NCBI RefSeq assembly: GCF_014898815.1
Contig: NW_026515438.1
Span: forward strand, 1,154,443-1,218,442
From: Panonychus citri
Taxonomy: Eukaryota > Arthropoda > Arachnida > Trombidiformes > Tetranychidae
Direction: 5' to 3'
DNA: 64,000 nt
Shown: positions 42,708-55,761 of the stretch, one piece after another
How the letters are laid out: each line of letters opens with the position of its first letter
Numbering within the stretch: the first letter of the stretch is position 1
Notes under the pieces: generated by a model
Told to the model about the DNA's origin: nothing
The model's input: only the letters and a program-made list of their open reading frames with translations
Databases searched by the model: none
Made by a program: the position numbers and the translations under genes

Positions 42708-45309
42708 TTAATCTAATTTAATATTAGAATACAAAAAGTCTATAACGGTAATTTGTTCAGCTAATTTGTTGATTCTGTTCATATGTCGTTTAGTATATGA
42801 TAAAAATCCTTCAACAATTTCCTTTGATTCGGATAAATTAAGGATCCCTTCTGGTCCAAGGAGGTTTAATGTTACTCTAAAAATTGATTGAGCTGCTTCA
42901 CTATTTTTACTATTGGTATTCCAGTTAATTGCGTATTTAATTAACGATATTAGTTGATCTTCTCGTAGTCCTTTTAATGACGATTCAAGGATTTGTAATT
43001 TATTTTCATCAGGGCTGAAAAGTATCTCCTTGATAATGTTTAAAGCTCGGAAAGGTTGATCCAGTTTAATTGCTAATTTCAATGCTTTGGTCCATTTTCG
43101 TTGTTGAATGTAATTCATTAATTGCTGCTCATTAGCGATAAATAATTCATCCTTTTTAGCGGCTTCTTCAATCTTTTCAACTGTATCATCTTTCCATACG
43201 ATCAACTGTGAATCTTCACCGCCACTAATCATTAATTGTTCATCACTGTTGATTGTTAGAGCCCAAATTTTGGCTGTGTGACCGTCTAAGGTTGTTGAAC
43301 ATTCACCTGATTTAACTGTCCAAAGTTTGAGGTTACCATCAGATGAACTGGAAATTATCTGAAGACCTTTGTTGACGAAAACAAAATTCAATACAGATGA
43401 TTCGTGACTTTGAAGTGTCTTCAAACAACTGAAATCGTTTAGAGACCAGATTTTAATCGTAGTATCAGCTGATCCGGTGGCAACAATTGAATCGACCGGT
43501 GAGAAAGAGATTGACCATATGCCCCTGCGATGACCTTTCAAGGTACCAACAAGACTTAATTTGCTATCGAATGACCAAATCTTTGCCGTTTTGTCTTGTG
43601 AACAAGAGGCTAAAAGTTGATCGTTAGGCGAAACTGCGATAGCGTTAATATCACCATCATGGGCTTTTACAGTTTCCAGAGTGGAAAGAGCTTCTTCAGA
43701 GTCATCGTCGATCTTTATCTTGTTTGGAAGTTTCCAAACTTTCATGGTTGTATCTTCGGATCCAGAGAAAAGCCACTTGGTTGATTTGTTTGGAACACCG
43801 ATAGATATAACTGACATGGAATGACCACTGGCGATGTATAAACATTTTGCTGACATTGTAATTGGATTAAATTCCCAGAGACGAATGTCATTGTCTTTCG
43901 ATGAGCTTGCGAAAAGCGTCTTGGCCAGTGGATAAACTTGAACTGAAAGGACGTTCGAAGTGTGTCCTTTTATTATAAATGATTCCATTGTTTCGAGATT
44001 AAATAAAAACATATTCGGTGAATTCGTAGCTACTACAATGTGCTTCTCTTCTGATCCAACGAATTTAATGTCTGTCACTTGATCGATAAATCCTATCGAT
44101 TGTCGAACCAAATTAAACTCAGCCAGATTATAGAATAAAATATTTCGTTCAAATGAGACAACAATTAATTTAGATAGATCAGGATGAAGTAAACATTGGA
44201 TAATAAATTCATTTGGTTGTTGATCATCATTATCGGTTGACTCCTTTGTTTTTCCTGTTATTGAATTAATCTGAGTGAATACACAGCTACCAGTGCTAGT
44301 GTCCCAACCCTTGACGACACCTTTAGGTCCACCGGTAAGGAAAATTTTTCCCTTACTCTTTTTTACATCAAGAAAACCCGTTTCAGTGCCATGAGGAAGT
44401 AAAACCATTGATTCAACAGCTTCGAAAAGAGGAATCTTACGAAGTGATATTCCATCGTCAATAGACCAAACAATTGCCAACATATCACGACTTGCAGTTA
44501 TAACGATATCTTTATCATCTTGTGAATAAAATTGTATCCCAATGACTCGACTACAATGGCCTTCGAGACGGGCAATCAGTTCACTATCTTCCAATCTCCA
44601 TATATTAACACAATAATCTAGATCACCCGAAGCACTGATCATCTTGGTTCCTGATGGGTTGGTGTAAAATTGAATACAGGAAATGATACCTCGACATCCT
44701 TTCAAATGATGAGTACAATATTGTTTAATTACATCCCAAACCTTAACAATTGTATCACCGGAACCAGAAGCTAAGAGATCACCTTTTCCTCCACCATCAA
44801 TGGCTAAAGTAGAAACTGGACCAGTATGAAGACTTTTCCATGTTCTTTTCAAGTTGGCACCCTCACTATTCCAAGTCCATTCTTTAAGAAGACCACTACG
44901 ATAAGCAGCAAATACTTTGTCCACTCCATCATGATGACCAGTGACAAAATCAATCACTTCATCTTCAACATCTTCAGAAATTTTCTCTCTAATACTGGCA
45001 ACCTCAGTTCCATCAGAAACAGAAGATATTTTAATTGTATCACCAGTAGATGTTAAAATATGATCACCAGAATCATCAATCTACAAAGAAACAAATTAAA
45101 ACAAACCAAAAGTCAAAAATGGATCAACAATTAACAAACAAACAAAAAACCAAACAATCAAAATCACTTACCCTAAGGTAACCATGAGTGAATGAAGCTT
45201 GGATCCGATGTTGAACCTTAAAACTAGAAAAATGAAAACCCAACAATTAATCAACAGTCATCAACTTAATTACCCCCTTAACTTACCTTTCTTTTAAATT
45301 AATCTTCAT
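42708..45309 (-). CDS. TBL3: UTP13/TBL3-like WD40 U3 snoRNP (SSU processome) protein
   Basis: Exon 1 (45287-45309) encodes MKINLKE, exon 2 (45172-45223) about 17 residues, and exon 3 (42708-45080) the remaining 790 residues. About a dozen WD40 repeats are visible, with endings such as KVWDVIKQ, NIWRLED, KVWKLPN, KIWSFDS, KIWSLND and KLWTVKS. A C-terminal helical UTP13 domain begins near the segment with NEQQLMNYIQQRKWTKALKLA. Two beta-propellers followed by this domain are the standard architecture of TBL3/Utp13, a UtpB subunit needed for early 18S pre-rRNA processing in the nucleolus. No break is seen. The first exon is head to head with SAC1, 254 bases away. Confidence 0.93.
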
Positions 45310-45563
45310 AGTTAATTATTACAAATCAAGAGAATTAATTGTAAACAACATTAGTGGAAAAAGAAAAACAATTTAAAAAAGATACACGTTTTCGCGAATG
45401 AGTCACTCGTTTCCATGGAAATTGTGTAAATAGAAATTTTTTTTTCTTCTGGACAGAGAACCAGATTTTAGAATTTGTCACTTTTAAATTGATTTTATTT
45501 CCTTATGAACCTTTAATTGTGATTAAATCTAATTGAATTTATTTTAATCGTGTCGAAATCTAG
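45310..45563. promoter_or_regulatory. Divergent promoter region between TBL3 and SAC1 genes
   Basis: Only 254 bases separate the two start codons, which point away from each other. A short bidirectional promoter serving two housekeeping genes is the simplest reading. No TATA or other named element is clear. Confidence 0.55.
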
Positions 45564-48277
45564 ATGACCAATATGATTAAAAGCGATTCCAATACTCATG
45601 GGCCTTTGATGCTGTAAGTATGAAACAAGAATCATTTTGTGTTTTTCTTGGTAAAATTTTCATTTGCTTTTTTTTCTTGATTTGATTGTTATTTTTTTCT
45701 CAATCTCTTTAATTGTTGATTGTTAATTCATGACTTATCTTGTATTATTTACTATGTATTTTGTGTTGTAATTTATATTTGAGGTTGAATTTTATTCTAT
45801 TCTATTTTATTTTCTTTCTCTTTTTCTTTTAGCATCACTGGAACTGACAGATTTTATATCCATCCAATTGGTAATGATACCGAGCTAATGGTTGTTGATA
45901 GGATCTCTCATAATGTAGGTCTTGAGACTAATACTGGACAATTAAATGTCGAAGGGATGTTTAGCCGACAGATTCAAGGTATTCTTGGGATAGTTAATCT
46001 TCTTGCTGGTCCTTATTTGGTTGTTATCACTCGATCGGTTAAAATTGGTGAAATTTACAATCAACCAGTTTATCGGATTGAAGATACTGATGTTATCTCT
46101 TACACTCGTAATACCCTCCATTTAACTGAGGAACAGGTTAATTATAATAATTCTTACCTTAATATGGTTAAATGTGTCCTCCAAACTCCGTATTTTTATT
46201 TCTCGTACTCTTACGATCTCACCCATTCTCTTCAACGATTGTACAATTTTGGACCAGATTTCATCAAAACCTCTTTGTTTGAAAGAGTAAGTTCATCGAA
46301 AATTAAGATTTCTAATCCATTCATCATGGTTAAATTGTTGATTCTATCTAATTGTTACATTTTCAGGCTGAGCAAAAGTTTCTATGGAATCACCATTTGA
46401 TGAAACCTCTTCTCATTCAACCGGAGCTTTCTAAATATTGTTTACCCTTGATGCATGGATGTAAGTATTATAATAGATATTAAGATTTACCATTAATCAT
46501 CAATCAGGAGTGATTCTTATATAATTTTGACTGTCAATTATTTGGTCTTATTAGAGTTTAAAGTAATAATAATAATGATCAATCTCTCTACCAAACAAGC
46601 AAGGAAAATAAGGTCCCTTCAACATCCGATTGATTAACCTTGTATTCATTGAACTTTTCTCGGTGTTGAAACCATTTCGAAAGACGAGAAAAAAAAACCC
46701 TCGAACCTTGAAAATTTTCACTCCTTCCTTTTACCATTTAGATTAGATATTTGTATTTTCTTTTGTTGATTTTCTTTGTTCTCTCTGTTTAGTTATCAAT
46801 ATAAGTTCGGTTGTTCTGAATAGGAAAGTTTTCCATTGGATTGTTATTTCACGACGAAGTAACCACAGAGCTGGAACTCGATTATTCTGTCGTGGTGCTG
46901 ATCTCCAGGGGAATGTTGCTAATTTCGTTGAAACGGAACAGATCGTTGAATGGGAAAACAATCGTGGAAGTCATGTTCAAATTCGTGGCTCTATACCATT
47001 GGTATGGCAACAATATCCAAACCTACGATACAAACCTCAACCTGTAATTGTTTCCAATCAAATGCAACAAGAAGTAATCACAAAGCACATTGAAAGTCTT
47101 CTTATGACTTATGGTAAAACCGTTTTAGTCAATCTGATCGATTTAAAGGGAACCGAACTTGCCCTGGAGCGAAATTTACGAGTTGCCTGTGAGAGTTTAA
47201 ACAATCCTATGGTTCGATATGAGCATTTTGAGTTCCATCGGGAATGTGGTAAAATGCGATGGGATCGACTTAATATTCTAATGGAACGATTATCCCAAGA
47301 GCAAAAAGAATTCGGTTATTTTCTCCTTCTCTCTGATGGAACCGTTCAATCTCAACAAGAAGGAATTTTCCGTACCAATTGTATCGACAGTTTGGATCGA
47401 ACCAATGTAGTCCAAAGTTTAATCGCCAAGAAAATTTGGCTGATCTTTTACTTCGCTTTGGAATCATCAGTCATGGTGATCGTATCGAAGATCATACTAC
47501 TCTTTACAGTTTATTTCGAAATGGTGAATAGAATTAGATAATTTTTTTCTTTGACCAATATTATTTTTCGATCAATTCGATTTTATTGATTTCTCTTTTC
47601 TAATCAAATAGTTTGGGCTGATAATGCTGATATTTGTAGCATTGAATATGCTGGAACGGGAGCTCTTAAAACTGATTACACTCGAACTGGAAAACGAACT
47701 CAAGTGGGTCTAATTCGTGATGGAATCAACTCTCTCATCAGATATTATAAGAATAATTTTACCGATGGATTCCGACAGGTAAGTTTGATGATTGAATCAG
47801 TAATTTACCAGAATTTAATTCATTACCCTAAACCTAGGACGCTATCGATTTATTTCTCGGGCGATATATGATCAATGAAAACGAGGGTAAATCTTCACCA
47901 AGTCCATTGAAAGCGAGAAAAGATTGGAAATATTTAGCAGTAAGTTAACTTTTCGACTGAATTTCATTTCAATTCTCACCACAATTTATCAATTAATTTC
48001 TTTAGTTACCATGTATGTTCCTTGGGTCAACTGCTATGTTTTTCTTTAGTCTATTCATTCCAACTGGTAAGTCTAACAAACTACAAGACGATTAAATCGT
48101 AATTAACTGAGATTCTTATTGATTTAACTTACAGAACATTCAACAATCACCTTGATGTACCTGCTATTTTGGGCGACAATGATTGCTCTAAGTGCGACCG
48201 TAATTGTTTTCTATGGGACTGAGTTTGTTGACGTTCCGAGATTATGTCCAATTAAACGAAACGAAGCAAACAATTGA
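45564..48277 (+). CDS. SACM1L: SAC1 phosphoinositide phosphatase, one frame break in exon 4
   Basis: Exons are about 45564-45613, 45833-46286, 46367-46460, 46824-47523, 47612-47778, 47838-47940, 48006-48066 and 48135-48277. The Sac domain carries SRRSNHRAGTR, ANFVETEQIVEW, and the catalytic CX5R loop in FRTNCIDSLDRTN. WADNADICSIEYAGTGALK follows, and the C-terminus has two membrane helices for ER anchoring. The enzyme dephosphorylates PI4P at the ER/Golgi. Near 47431-47438, in AAGAAAATTTGG, the conserved protein continues in a different frame from the upstream part, as if one T were missing. Everything else is intact, including all splice sites, so a sequence error or a private allele is more likely than a dead gene in this essential family. 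Confidence 0.92.
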
Positions 48278-49496
48278 CTAGAGATTGCGTGACAATTAAC
48301 ACCAAGGGTGGAAACGTAATCATCTTGATCAATGTGAAAAAGCAAAAGATGAAACCAAATGATAAAAATGATTGAATTGACATTCAAAGTTATATAATTT
48401 ATATAATAAATTATGTTCATAATTTAAAATTTCGGCTTAAAAATTAGACTTTGCATCAATTGTAATCATCAAACAATTACAATACACATTCAAAGCTATA
48501 ATTTAAAGGACATTCATTAGAAATTCATTAAATTGAAACAATGAATCAAAAGGTTAATCAATGGAGCAAAAACGTTAAAGATTGATGTTAATTGATTTAA
48601 CTTCTCTCTATTGACAGTTACTTTCACTCATTAATAGATCACAATCATTAAAGTAATTAACTGGTCCAGTAAATAGAAAATATTAGAAACAAATCTAATC
48701 ATTGGTTATGCTAAAGTGCAAAAGGAAAACATTATGATTGATATTTAATTTACTCTTTACAATTAATTTCGCATCTCAAGCGAATCAATGATTAAGTTGA
48801 TTGATTGGAAAATCGATTAATGCTGGTGTGATGCCTGATGATTAGTTGGATTAACTTGAAGCAATTAAATTGATTGACAAGATCATTGAAACAAGAAAAG
48901 CAGAAAGTTTTTAATTTGTTTGATATTTTCTCCAAAAAAATATGACATTTAACAAACAAATTTTTAACTATCATTTAAATAGTGATTAAACTTATCCAGA
49001 GCAATTGGTTTATAGTATTTTAGATATTTGTATTGATATAACAAATCACTTCGATAAAATTAACTTCGAGGAAATTCAAAATCACTGGGGTTATTCAGCA
49101 GCATTTATAATCATCTTCAATTGTTCAATTTTTTCTCCAAATTACTTATAAATTTTGGGTTCATTTGTATCCATGTTTATATATAATTATTATATTTATA
49201 TATTTAAGTATCATCTAAATATATATTGGCACTTGAATGAACTTTTCCTTTAATATTGAACGATTCCTTCTGTCAGCTTCAGCAAAAGTGATTCTCGAGA
49301 TCAAAAGTGGTGTTTTTATATCTAAATAATTATATTTTCTGAATGTATTTGCTCGTCTCCTTCTCAACGAAAAGTGAATTATTTTAAAATCGTTGATGAT
49401 GGTGACTGGAAATTGACTTGGTAAATGTTCATGATGCCACAAGAGATCCTTTTGTTTCTTTCTATTATTTGATTGTTCCGATGAGAATTTTCTTGA
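48278..49496. other. Intergenic region between convergent genes
   Basis: AT-rich sequence between the ends of the SAC1 and RNF34-like genes. It presumably contains 3' UTRs. No coding signal is supported. Confidence 0.6.
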
Positions 49497-52190
49497 TCAT
49501 GACTTGAATATTCTCACAGCTCGAACAACATATTGTCGACAAATTGGACATTCGTTCATACGTTTACCACAATCAATACAAGTAACAACGTGGCCACACT
49601 CGAGAAGGACACAGTCGATTAACTTTTCCATGCATATTTTACAAGCACTATCATCATCCAAATCCTCAGAACCTTAAATTTCAAGAACAAAAGAAAGTCA
49701 AATAAACAAAATCAATTAGCGACAAAATTGTAACAATTAATATTCTTTAAAAAGATATAATTACCTCTTTCTTTGGCTTTGTTGACATCTCTCCACAATC
49801 GAATGGCTTTTTCGAGCAATTCTTCTTTCTCACAACATCCTTTGAAATCGACAAAATTACGAGTTAACAATAATTTAATTTGGCGAATACTGAGATCACG
49901 AATCTGATCCTCACTGTTTAAATCATCAATGTTAAATGGTTTAAAATCATTGAGATTGGACGTTGAGTTACTTTCATAGGAAATGTTTTCCTTTGACGTA
50001 GTTTCCTCATTTTGATGATCCGTTGAACGAGATGTAGTTGCACTTGTTGTGGTATTTGTTGAGCTATTAGTATCATTAATATTATTATTATTACCAGTAG
50101 CTGATGTAGTATTTGATGAAGTAATTAATGGAGTGTTGTTGGTGTTGGTATTGGTATTGGTATTATTAGTATTATTGGTATTGGCTCCAGAAGCATTTTC
50201 TTGTGAAGCAGAATTGACATCAAATGATGACCGGTAACCAGAATCATCGGGATCAACGAATACCCAACTGTCATCTGTCCCTTGACGGTGAACACGATTC
50301 GGTGTATCATTTGAGCTTGTCGTATTTGAGCTTGTTGTTCGACTATTTAAAGGACTGGTGGGATAAGAATTGGGTGGTGAGTATAAACGCCTAGCATGTT
50401 CACCAGTACGAAGAATTAAATCAACCAATTCCGATTTTTCCTGTAACCAGAGGAAGAGATTATAATCAAAAGCTGATAGATAAAACAATTCAGTTTACAA
50501 TTTACCTTACAAAAGCGATGAGGTATACGCTTTTTATCCATATACCATTTAAGATCTTTGATTCTCAGTTCGAGAAGAGAATGTCTTTCAAGAGGTTGCA
50601 TATTGAATATTCGACATCGACGACATCGCGTCCGACGAAGGCTTGCGAAAAAATCATGATTAGTATCTTTGGGAAAACAATTAACACAGTAATCCATACT
50701 ACAATCCGAACAAGTTTTCTGTTGAAACAATAAAGAGAAACGTTAAAGGTAAGAGGTTGAATACAAATCACAAAATAAAATGAGATCTTGTTTAGTCGGA
50801 TTAATGATTGATGCAAAATGAAAGATGTGAAAGATTATAATTACTGAGATTAATATTTATCGTTATCAGCAATAAAGATTAACTTGATTTTGCTTTCTTA
50901 ATCAACCATATTGATTATCTAATTGTCAGATACATTTAAAGATAAACTCAATTGCTTCATTGTGAATTAATTGAGCACAATGTTGCTTTTCTTTAAAGAT
51001 ATTAATAGGCATCAATTGCGCTTCTCAGCTGATCAATCGACAAAAATAAGTCAATAATCAAATGAAATTCTGATGTAAAAAGAAATATAATTAGAATTCA
51101 AGGTTAGATCATCGTTTTCAGGGATAACCGGTGCTCAGGACAATTGTTCACGATTAGATTACTTAACAAAAATGAACCTGTAATTTCAATCGGACGTTGT
51201 GATGTTCCAGGTAGTGATGGGGGATGAATCTAAATTTAAACAGTCAACATATCAACGTAATAAAATAATGATGTAACTATATCAACTGATTAGCAGGTAA
51301 AATTAGATAAAATTTAGTGGAATAAAATGGCGAAAATGATCAAAAATTGATTAGTCAAGTGAGTGCAAGTTAATCTTTTTTTTCTCCATTTTCTAAAATC
51401 ATATCACATTTAAAAAGATAAAAACAAACCTCTTGATAGAACATCTGAACATGTGTAAATAGAGTAGAATTAAATAGCTATCAAATCAGAAGAAAATATG
51501 ACTCATAGGCTAAAGATAATCCAATAATCATAGTTGATTGAAATTAAGAATTAACCAGAAAACAGTTTAGATTATGAGATAACGTAATAAATGTTGAATG
51601 ATGATTGATTATAAAAAACAAACATACACACCTATGTGTCTGTATAGTTACATAATAGATCAGAGTAAGTAATCAGATTGAGAGAGTGAATGATGATGAA
51701 AGAGAGAGAAGAGAAAAATGTAAAAGATACTGACCTTCCGTTTAAGAAAATGGAATTTGATTCCACAATTTTCACAAACCATGATCACTCGGGAACCAGA
51801 TGAGTTGGTGGGTCCAGGTGATGAAGATGATGAAGATGATTCGTTGCGAGAGGTTGGTGTTGTTGATGATGATCGTTGTTTAGGAATCAAAGTTGATAAA
51901 TTTGGTGAAGAGAATCGAGCTGCTGAGAAAGTGTCAGTAAGGTTTGATAGATTGATGCTAGGAAATTCAAAAGAAAAATTAAACCCATTGGTGTTGTTGG
52001 TTGTGGTTGATGATGAATCTGCAGTAGGTGGTGATGTGGTTCGGGTTGATGAATTGTTACCTCCACCAAAGATTCCACCAGTACTATTAGCCCTTGGATT
52101 AGTTGTTCTATTGGTTGAAGATGATGCAGATGAGGATGATGATGAAGATTGAGGTGCCGTTGAACGATTAAAGAACGTACTTGCATTCAT
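49497..52190 (-). CDS. RNF34: RNF34/RFFL-type (CARP) RING E3 ubiquitin ligase
   Basis: Exons on the minus strand are 52190-51735, 50718-50506, 50440-49765 and 49672-49497. Exon 1 is Ser/Thr/Asn-rich and ends in a zinc-binding start, CENCGIKFHFLKRK. Exon 2 continues the FYVE-like finger (KTCSDCSMDYCVNCF, then RCRRCRIF) and a SAP-like helix (LLELRIKDLKWYM). Exon 3 has the second SAP-type helix, a long Asn/Thr/Ser low-complexity stretch, and LSIRQIKLLLTRNFVDFKGC. Exon 4 encodes the C-terminal RING: CKICMEKLIDCVLLECGHVV, then CIDCGKRMNECPICR, ending VRIFKS. Finger-SAP-RING order is that of the CARP/RNF34 family, which ubiquitinates caspases and other targets at endosomes. Intron 1 is long here, about 1.0 kb. 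Confidence 0.9.
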
Positions 52191-53955
52191 CCCAAAATGG
52201 ATTAGTTAATACATAAAATAGAAAGAGAGTGAGAAGAATAAAGGGAAAATGAGGGAGAGAGAGAGAGAGAAAGAGAGGGAGAGAGAAACACCAGAATAGA
52301 GACAGGAGAGGAGAGAAAAATAGACAGAAAAGAAGATGAAGAAAAAAAGGTAAATAATTCACACGTTGCTTCAATTATTTTCTTTAGTCTTAAAAAATGA
52401 AAACAAAAAAAGCGAAACCACCAAAAAGGAGGAGGGAGAAGTGAGAATTTCTCTCACAAAAAGAGACAGAAGGAAATGAGAAAATTCTCTTTCAGTTGTA
52501 ATCAAACAAACTCTCAAAATTCATGTTGACAATTTAATTGAATTAGATGAAGTGACGATTGAAGAAGTACCAAACCATCCCAATTAAAAACAGAGATTCG
52601 TTGATTAAGATGCTAATGTTGATGAAAAGAAAATGTCGACATAAACTAGAGAAAACAATAATAGATGATGAAGATGATGATGATGATGAAAGGGTAAGAG
52701 TTGTTGTGAGAAATAAAAACAAGGAGAAAATGAAAGATTCCGAATAAAAAAAAGAAAGAGAAGAAGACAGACAATTGGGCAGACAGAATAAACTGAGAAT
52801 AGAAAGAAAAGAAAGAAAATGATAAACTTATTACTATTTAGGAGGTAAAATCAAGAATAAGGATAATTTAAATTAATTAGAAAGAGATAAAGTTAATCCA
52901 ACGGGCGAAGGTTTAATTATGAAGAAAAGGAAAAAGAAAGGAAAAGGAAAAAGGGAAAACCTTCAAGAAAATTCTATTCTTTTTGTGGAACATTTTTGTT
53001 CTCTAATCGAATCCCCTAAGTAACAGTTGAACTGTTACAGTTCATTTTCTTGTTCGGCTTTTGGGGCAATTAAAATCCTTTGTTCTCTTCTGCTAATTAA
53101 TTAAACGGTTTCTTTTTCTAATGATGTAATTGTTTCTTGTTAATTTCTAATGTTTAATGAGTTAATTGTGATTCCGGTGTAACAATTTAATCGGTTGTTT
53201 CAAGTGTTCATGTCTATTGGTTTGTGTCGCTTTCGGTGGTGTTGGTTTGGTTTTGCTTCTTTGAGACAATTTTTAGTTTTCATTTTGACTTTTAAATTGT
53301 TGATTTTATTTATTGTGATTTATTAATTGTTGTTGTTGGTGGTTTTCTCCTTGTGGTGCTCCCGCTTAATGATAATTTAGATTTGTTTAGGGAAACTCAC
53401 GCAAAGGCCTTGGTATTGGAAAGTAAACAAATTACTATGAAAGAGGTAATTTGTTTAAATCAAGCAACCGAAACACAATCCAGGTAAATTAAGTTTAATC
53501 ATTTTCTGTTCCTTTGATTAATTCATTTTGTCTACTTTTTTATTGTCATCAAGTTAATTCAGTTAAATCCAGGAATTACCTGTAGATATATTTTTCGTTT
53601 GTAAATTTAAATGACAAGGAACAAGTTTCTTTCATTGAAATGAAAGAAATAAGTTTAGTTTGTTGTTTTTTGTTTTACAATCAATTGTAATTTTTCTGTT
53701 GATTGTGTCAGATCTCAGAGAATATCAATTGATATTTTTGTTAATTGTTTCAATATCTTTTGTCTTCAATCAACATTAAGATAGAGTCAAAACCTTGAAA
53801 ACAATTAAAAAGTGATTATACTGCTAAAGGAAACTGCTGGTTAATGTTTTCTTATTGTTAATTTTAAGCTTTCAATTTGTATCGTAATTATTTTGATTGA
53901 TTGATTGAGTTTAATCAAGTTTAATTGTCATTGGACAGTTTACAATTACATAAGA
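52191..53955. other. Intergenic/5' region with GA-rich low complexity
   Basis: This contains the RNF34-like upstream region, with a GA run at about 52250-52290 and purine-rich DNA to about 52990, then AT-rich spacer. No supported gene; the frame at 52559-52747 is low-complexity and has no family signal. Confidence 0.55.
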
Positions 53956-54741
53956 ATGAAAAAAGATAAGACTAAACAAGGAGAGATCATATTTTTCATT
54001 AGTCTTTTGTGTCTATTGATTTTAATTATGTTTTCAGCTTTAAATTACTTGGAATCAAAAAGATCAGATGAAGAGGAACCAATTGTGATCAAATCAAATC
54101 AAATTCAATCGTTTCTTTGGATTCTTGGTAATTATTCTAATCAACAATCAACTCCGTCACTTGTAAATGATACATTTGGATATAATGTAAGCAATAGTGA
54201 AGGTAATTTAAATTCTGTGTCAACAATTACCTTTCATTCAAGTGAAGTTAATTATTCTGAATTTGATCCAAGTGTCAATGGAACTAAATTACTGTCTCAT
54301 CAATTTAAAAATTGTTCCTTCCCATCATCGAATGACCATCGTTTTCTTGATTATTTGTGCAACAATCAACAAATTATCCTGTTTTCAATTCGAGCTCCTG
54401 ATCGTAATTTGATTAAAATTAATGGTGGCCTTTATTATTCAATTCAGTTAATTAGGGTATTCAAATCAACAAATAATCTTAAAAAAGCTTTACAAAAAGG
54501 TATCATTATATTCACAGGTAATCAATCAAATAACAATCAATTTAAACGTGGCCATGTTTATCTGGTTACAGTTACACTAGAAAATAATTTACCTTTAATC
54601 ACTAATTGTGATCTTAAACTAGACTGGAATTCATTACCTTATGAGGTGAGAAACAATTTGATCAAGTTTTTTAATGAACCAACAACATCTTGTATTTTAC
54701 ATAATTACAAGATTAAATCAAAATTTAATTTCGTTGGTTAG
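53956..54741 (+). CDS. Type II membrane protein with NTR (TIMP/netrin-like) domain
   Basis: This is a single-exon frame from ATG 53956 (an upstream TTG in frame is ignored), 261 residues. A basic N-terminus precedes one hydrophobic segment (IIFFISLLCLLILIMFSALN), then a Ser/Asn-rich stem with several NxS/T sites. A C-terminal domain of about 130 residues starts near Cys136-type KNCSFP and the second Cys in FLDYLCNNQQ. It contains strands like IILFSIRAPD and YYSIQLIRVFK. It ends with the NTR-like CDLKLDWNSLPYEVRNNLIKF and a final Cys before HNYKI. The Cys-W-LP-x-x-x-R arrangement is the TIMP/NTR signature. NTR domains bind metalloproteases or matrix ligands. A membrane-anchored version is unusual. 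The family assignment is by pattern only. Confidence 0.6.
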   Translation: MKKDKTKQGEIIFFISLLCLLILIMFSALNYLESKRSDEEEPIVIKSNQIQSFLWILGNYSNQQSTPSLVNDTFGYNVSNSEGNLNSVSTITFHSSEVNYSEFDPSVNGTKLLSHQFKNCSFPSSNDHRFLDYLCNNQQIILFSIRAPDRNLIKINGGLYYSIQLIRVFKSTNNLKKALQKGIIIFTGNQSNNNQFKRGHVYLVTVTLENNLPLITNCDLKLDWNSLPYEVRNNLIKFFNEPTTSCILHNYKIKSKFNFVG

Positions 54742-55761
54742 ATTAAATTTCTTAATCATTTAGTTGAACTTACACCGAGAAATATGATTTTATTTGCCAA
54801 TTTGAGTTAACTAAATTAAGATTTTAAATCAACTTTTGAAACTCTAACCCAAAGTGTAACATAAACCAAAATCCAGATTGAAAGAGACTAGAAAATCATA
54901 ACTGGATTAATTAACTTGTTGTTATCACTAATCAACTGCAATATCTAATCACGATAAAAAATGGAAACTGTAATTGAATTTATTCAAATGATCCAGATGA
55001 TAAGTTGATTAACCAGAATAATCATTATGAATTAATTTCTGCCACAAGAGAGAAAGAAAGAGAAAGAAAAACAATTAGACCAAATTGATCAACAATTAAC
55101 TTAAATGAAAAGTGAAAATGTAAACAATATCTCAGATCAAAACTCCATTCATATGGATGATTATCAACAGAATAACATTTTTGATTGTCAGTCAAATTTA
55201 ATCAACACGAATCATTATTAACTTTAAATGATCATGTTTCTAATCAATTTATTGACCTAATTGTTGTTAATTGAATAGATAAAATGTAATCTGTTTACTT
55301 TTAATGATTACACTTAAATCCTGTTCAATTTGTTGATATTTTAATTCATCCTCAAACCTTTTACTTGATCATCATTGATAATTGTTAACCACAAACATTA
55401 ATTATATCATTGGAATATCAAATTAACATGATAAACTAATTATTTACCTTTTGTTTTGATAATGTAAATGACGATTAATAAATAACTAAAAATATTTAAT
55501 CATTTACGTTTATCACGAAAAAATGATTCTCTGATCAAACAATTAAGTTGATTTGGTTGCTTTTTTCTCGTAACGTAAAAAAGACTTTATATAAATCAAT
55601 AGATGACTTTGGGAATAAGTTAATTGTTCTAGGTGTTGATTGGAATATATAAGAAGTCTAAACACTCTGAGGGGATGAATTAAAGATAAATGATACAATT
55701 TTTTCTGAGGAAAAAAATGTTAGCAATAAAAATTATATAATTAAAAGAGTTGATTAGTTGA
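54742..55761. other. Intergenic region between convergent genes
   Basis: AT-rich, with no supported coding frame or repeat array. A GAAAGA-type short repeat lies near 55052-55068. Confidence 0.6.

Noticed and set aside
52559..52747. 62-codon charged plus-strand frame
   Set aside because: Low-complexity GA/GAT-rich sequence with no family signal, upstream of the RNF34-like gene.
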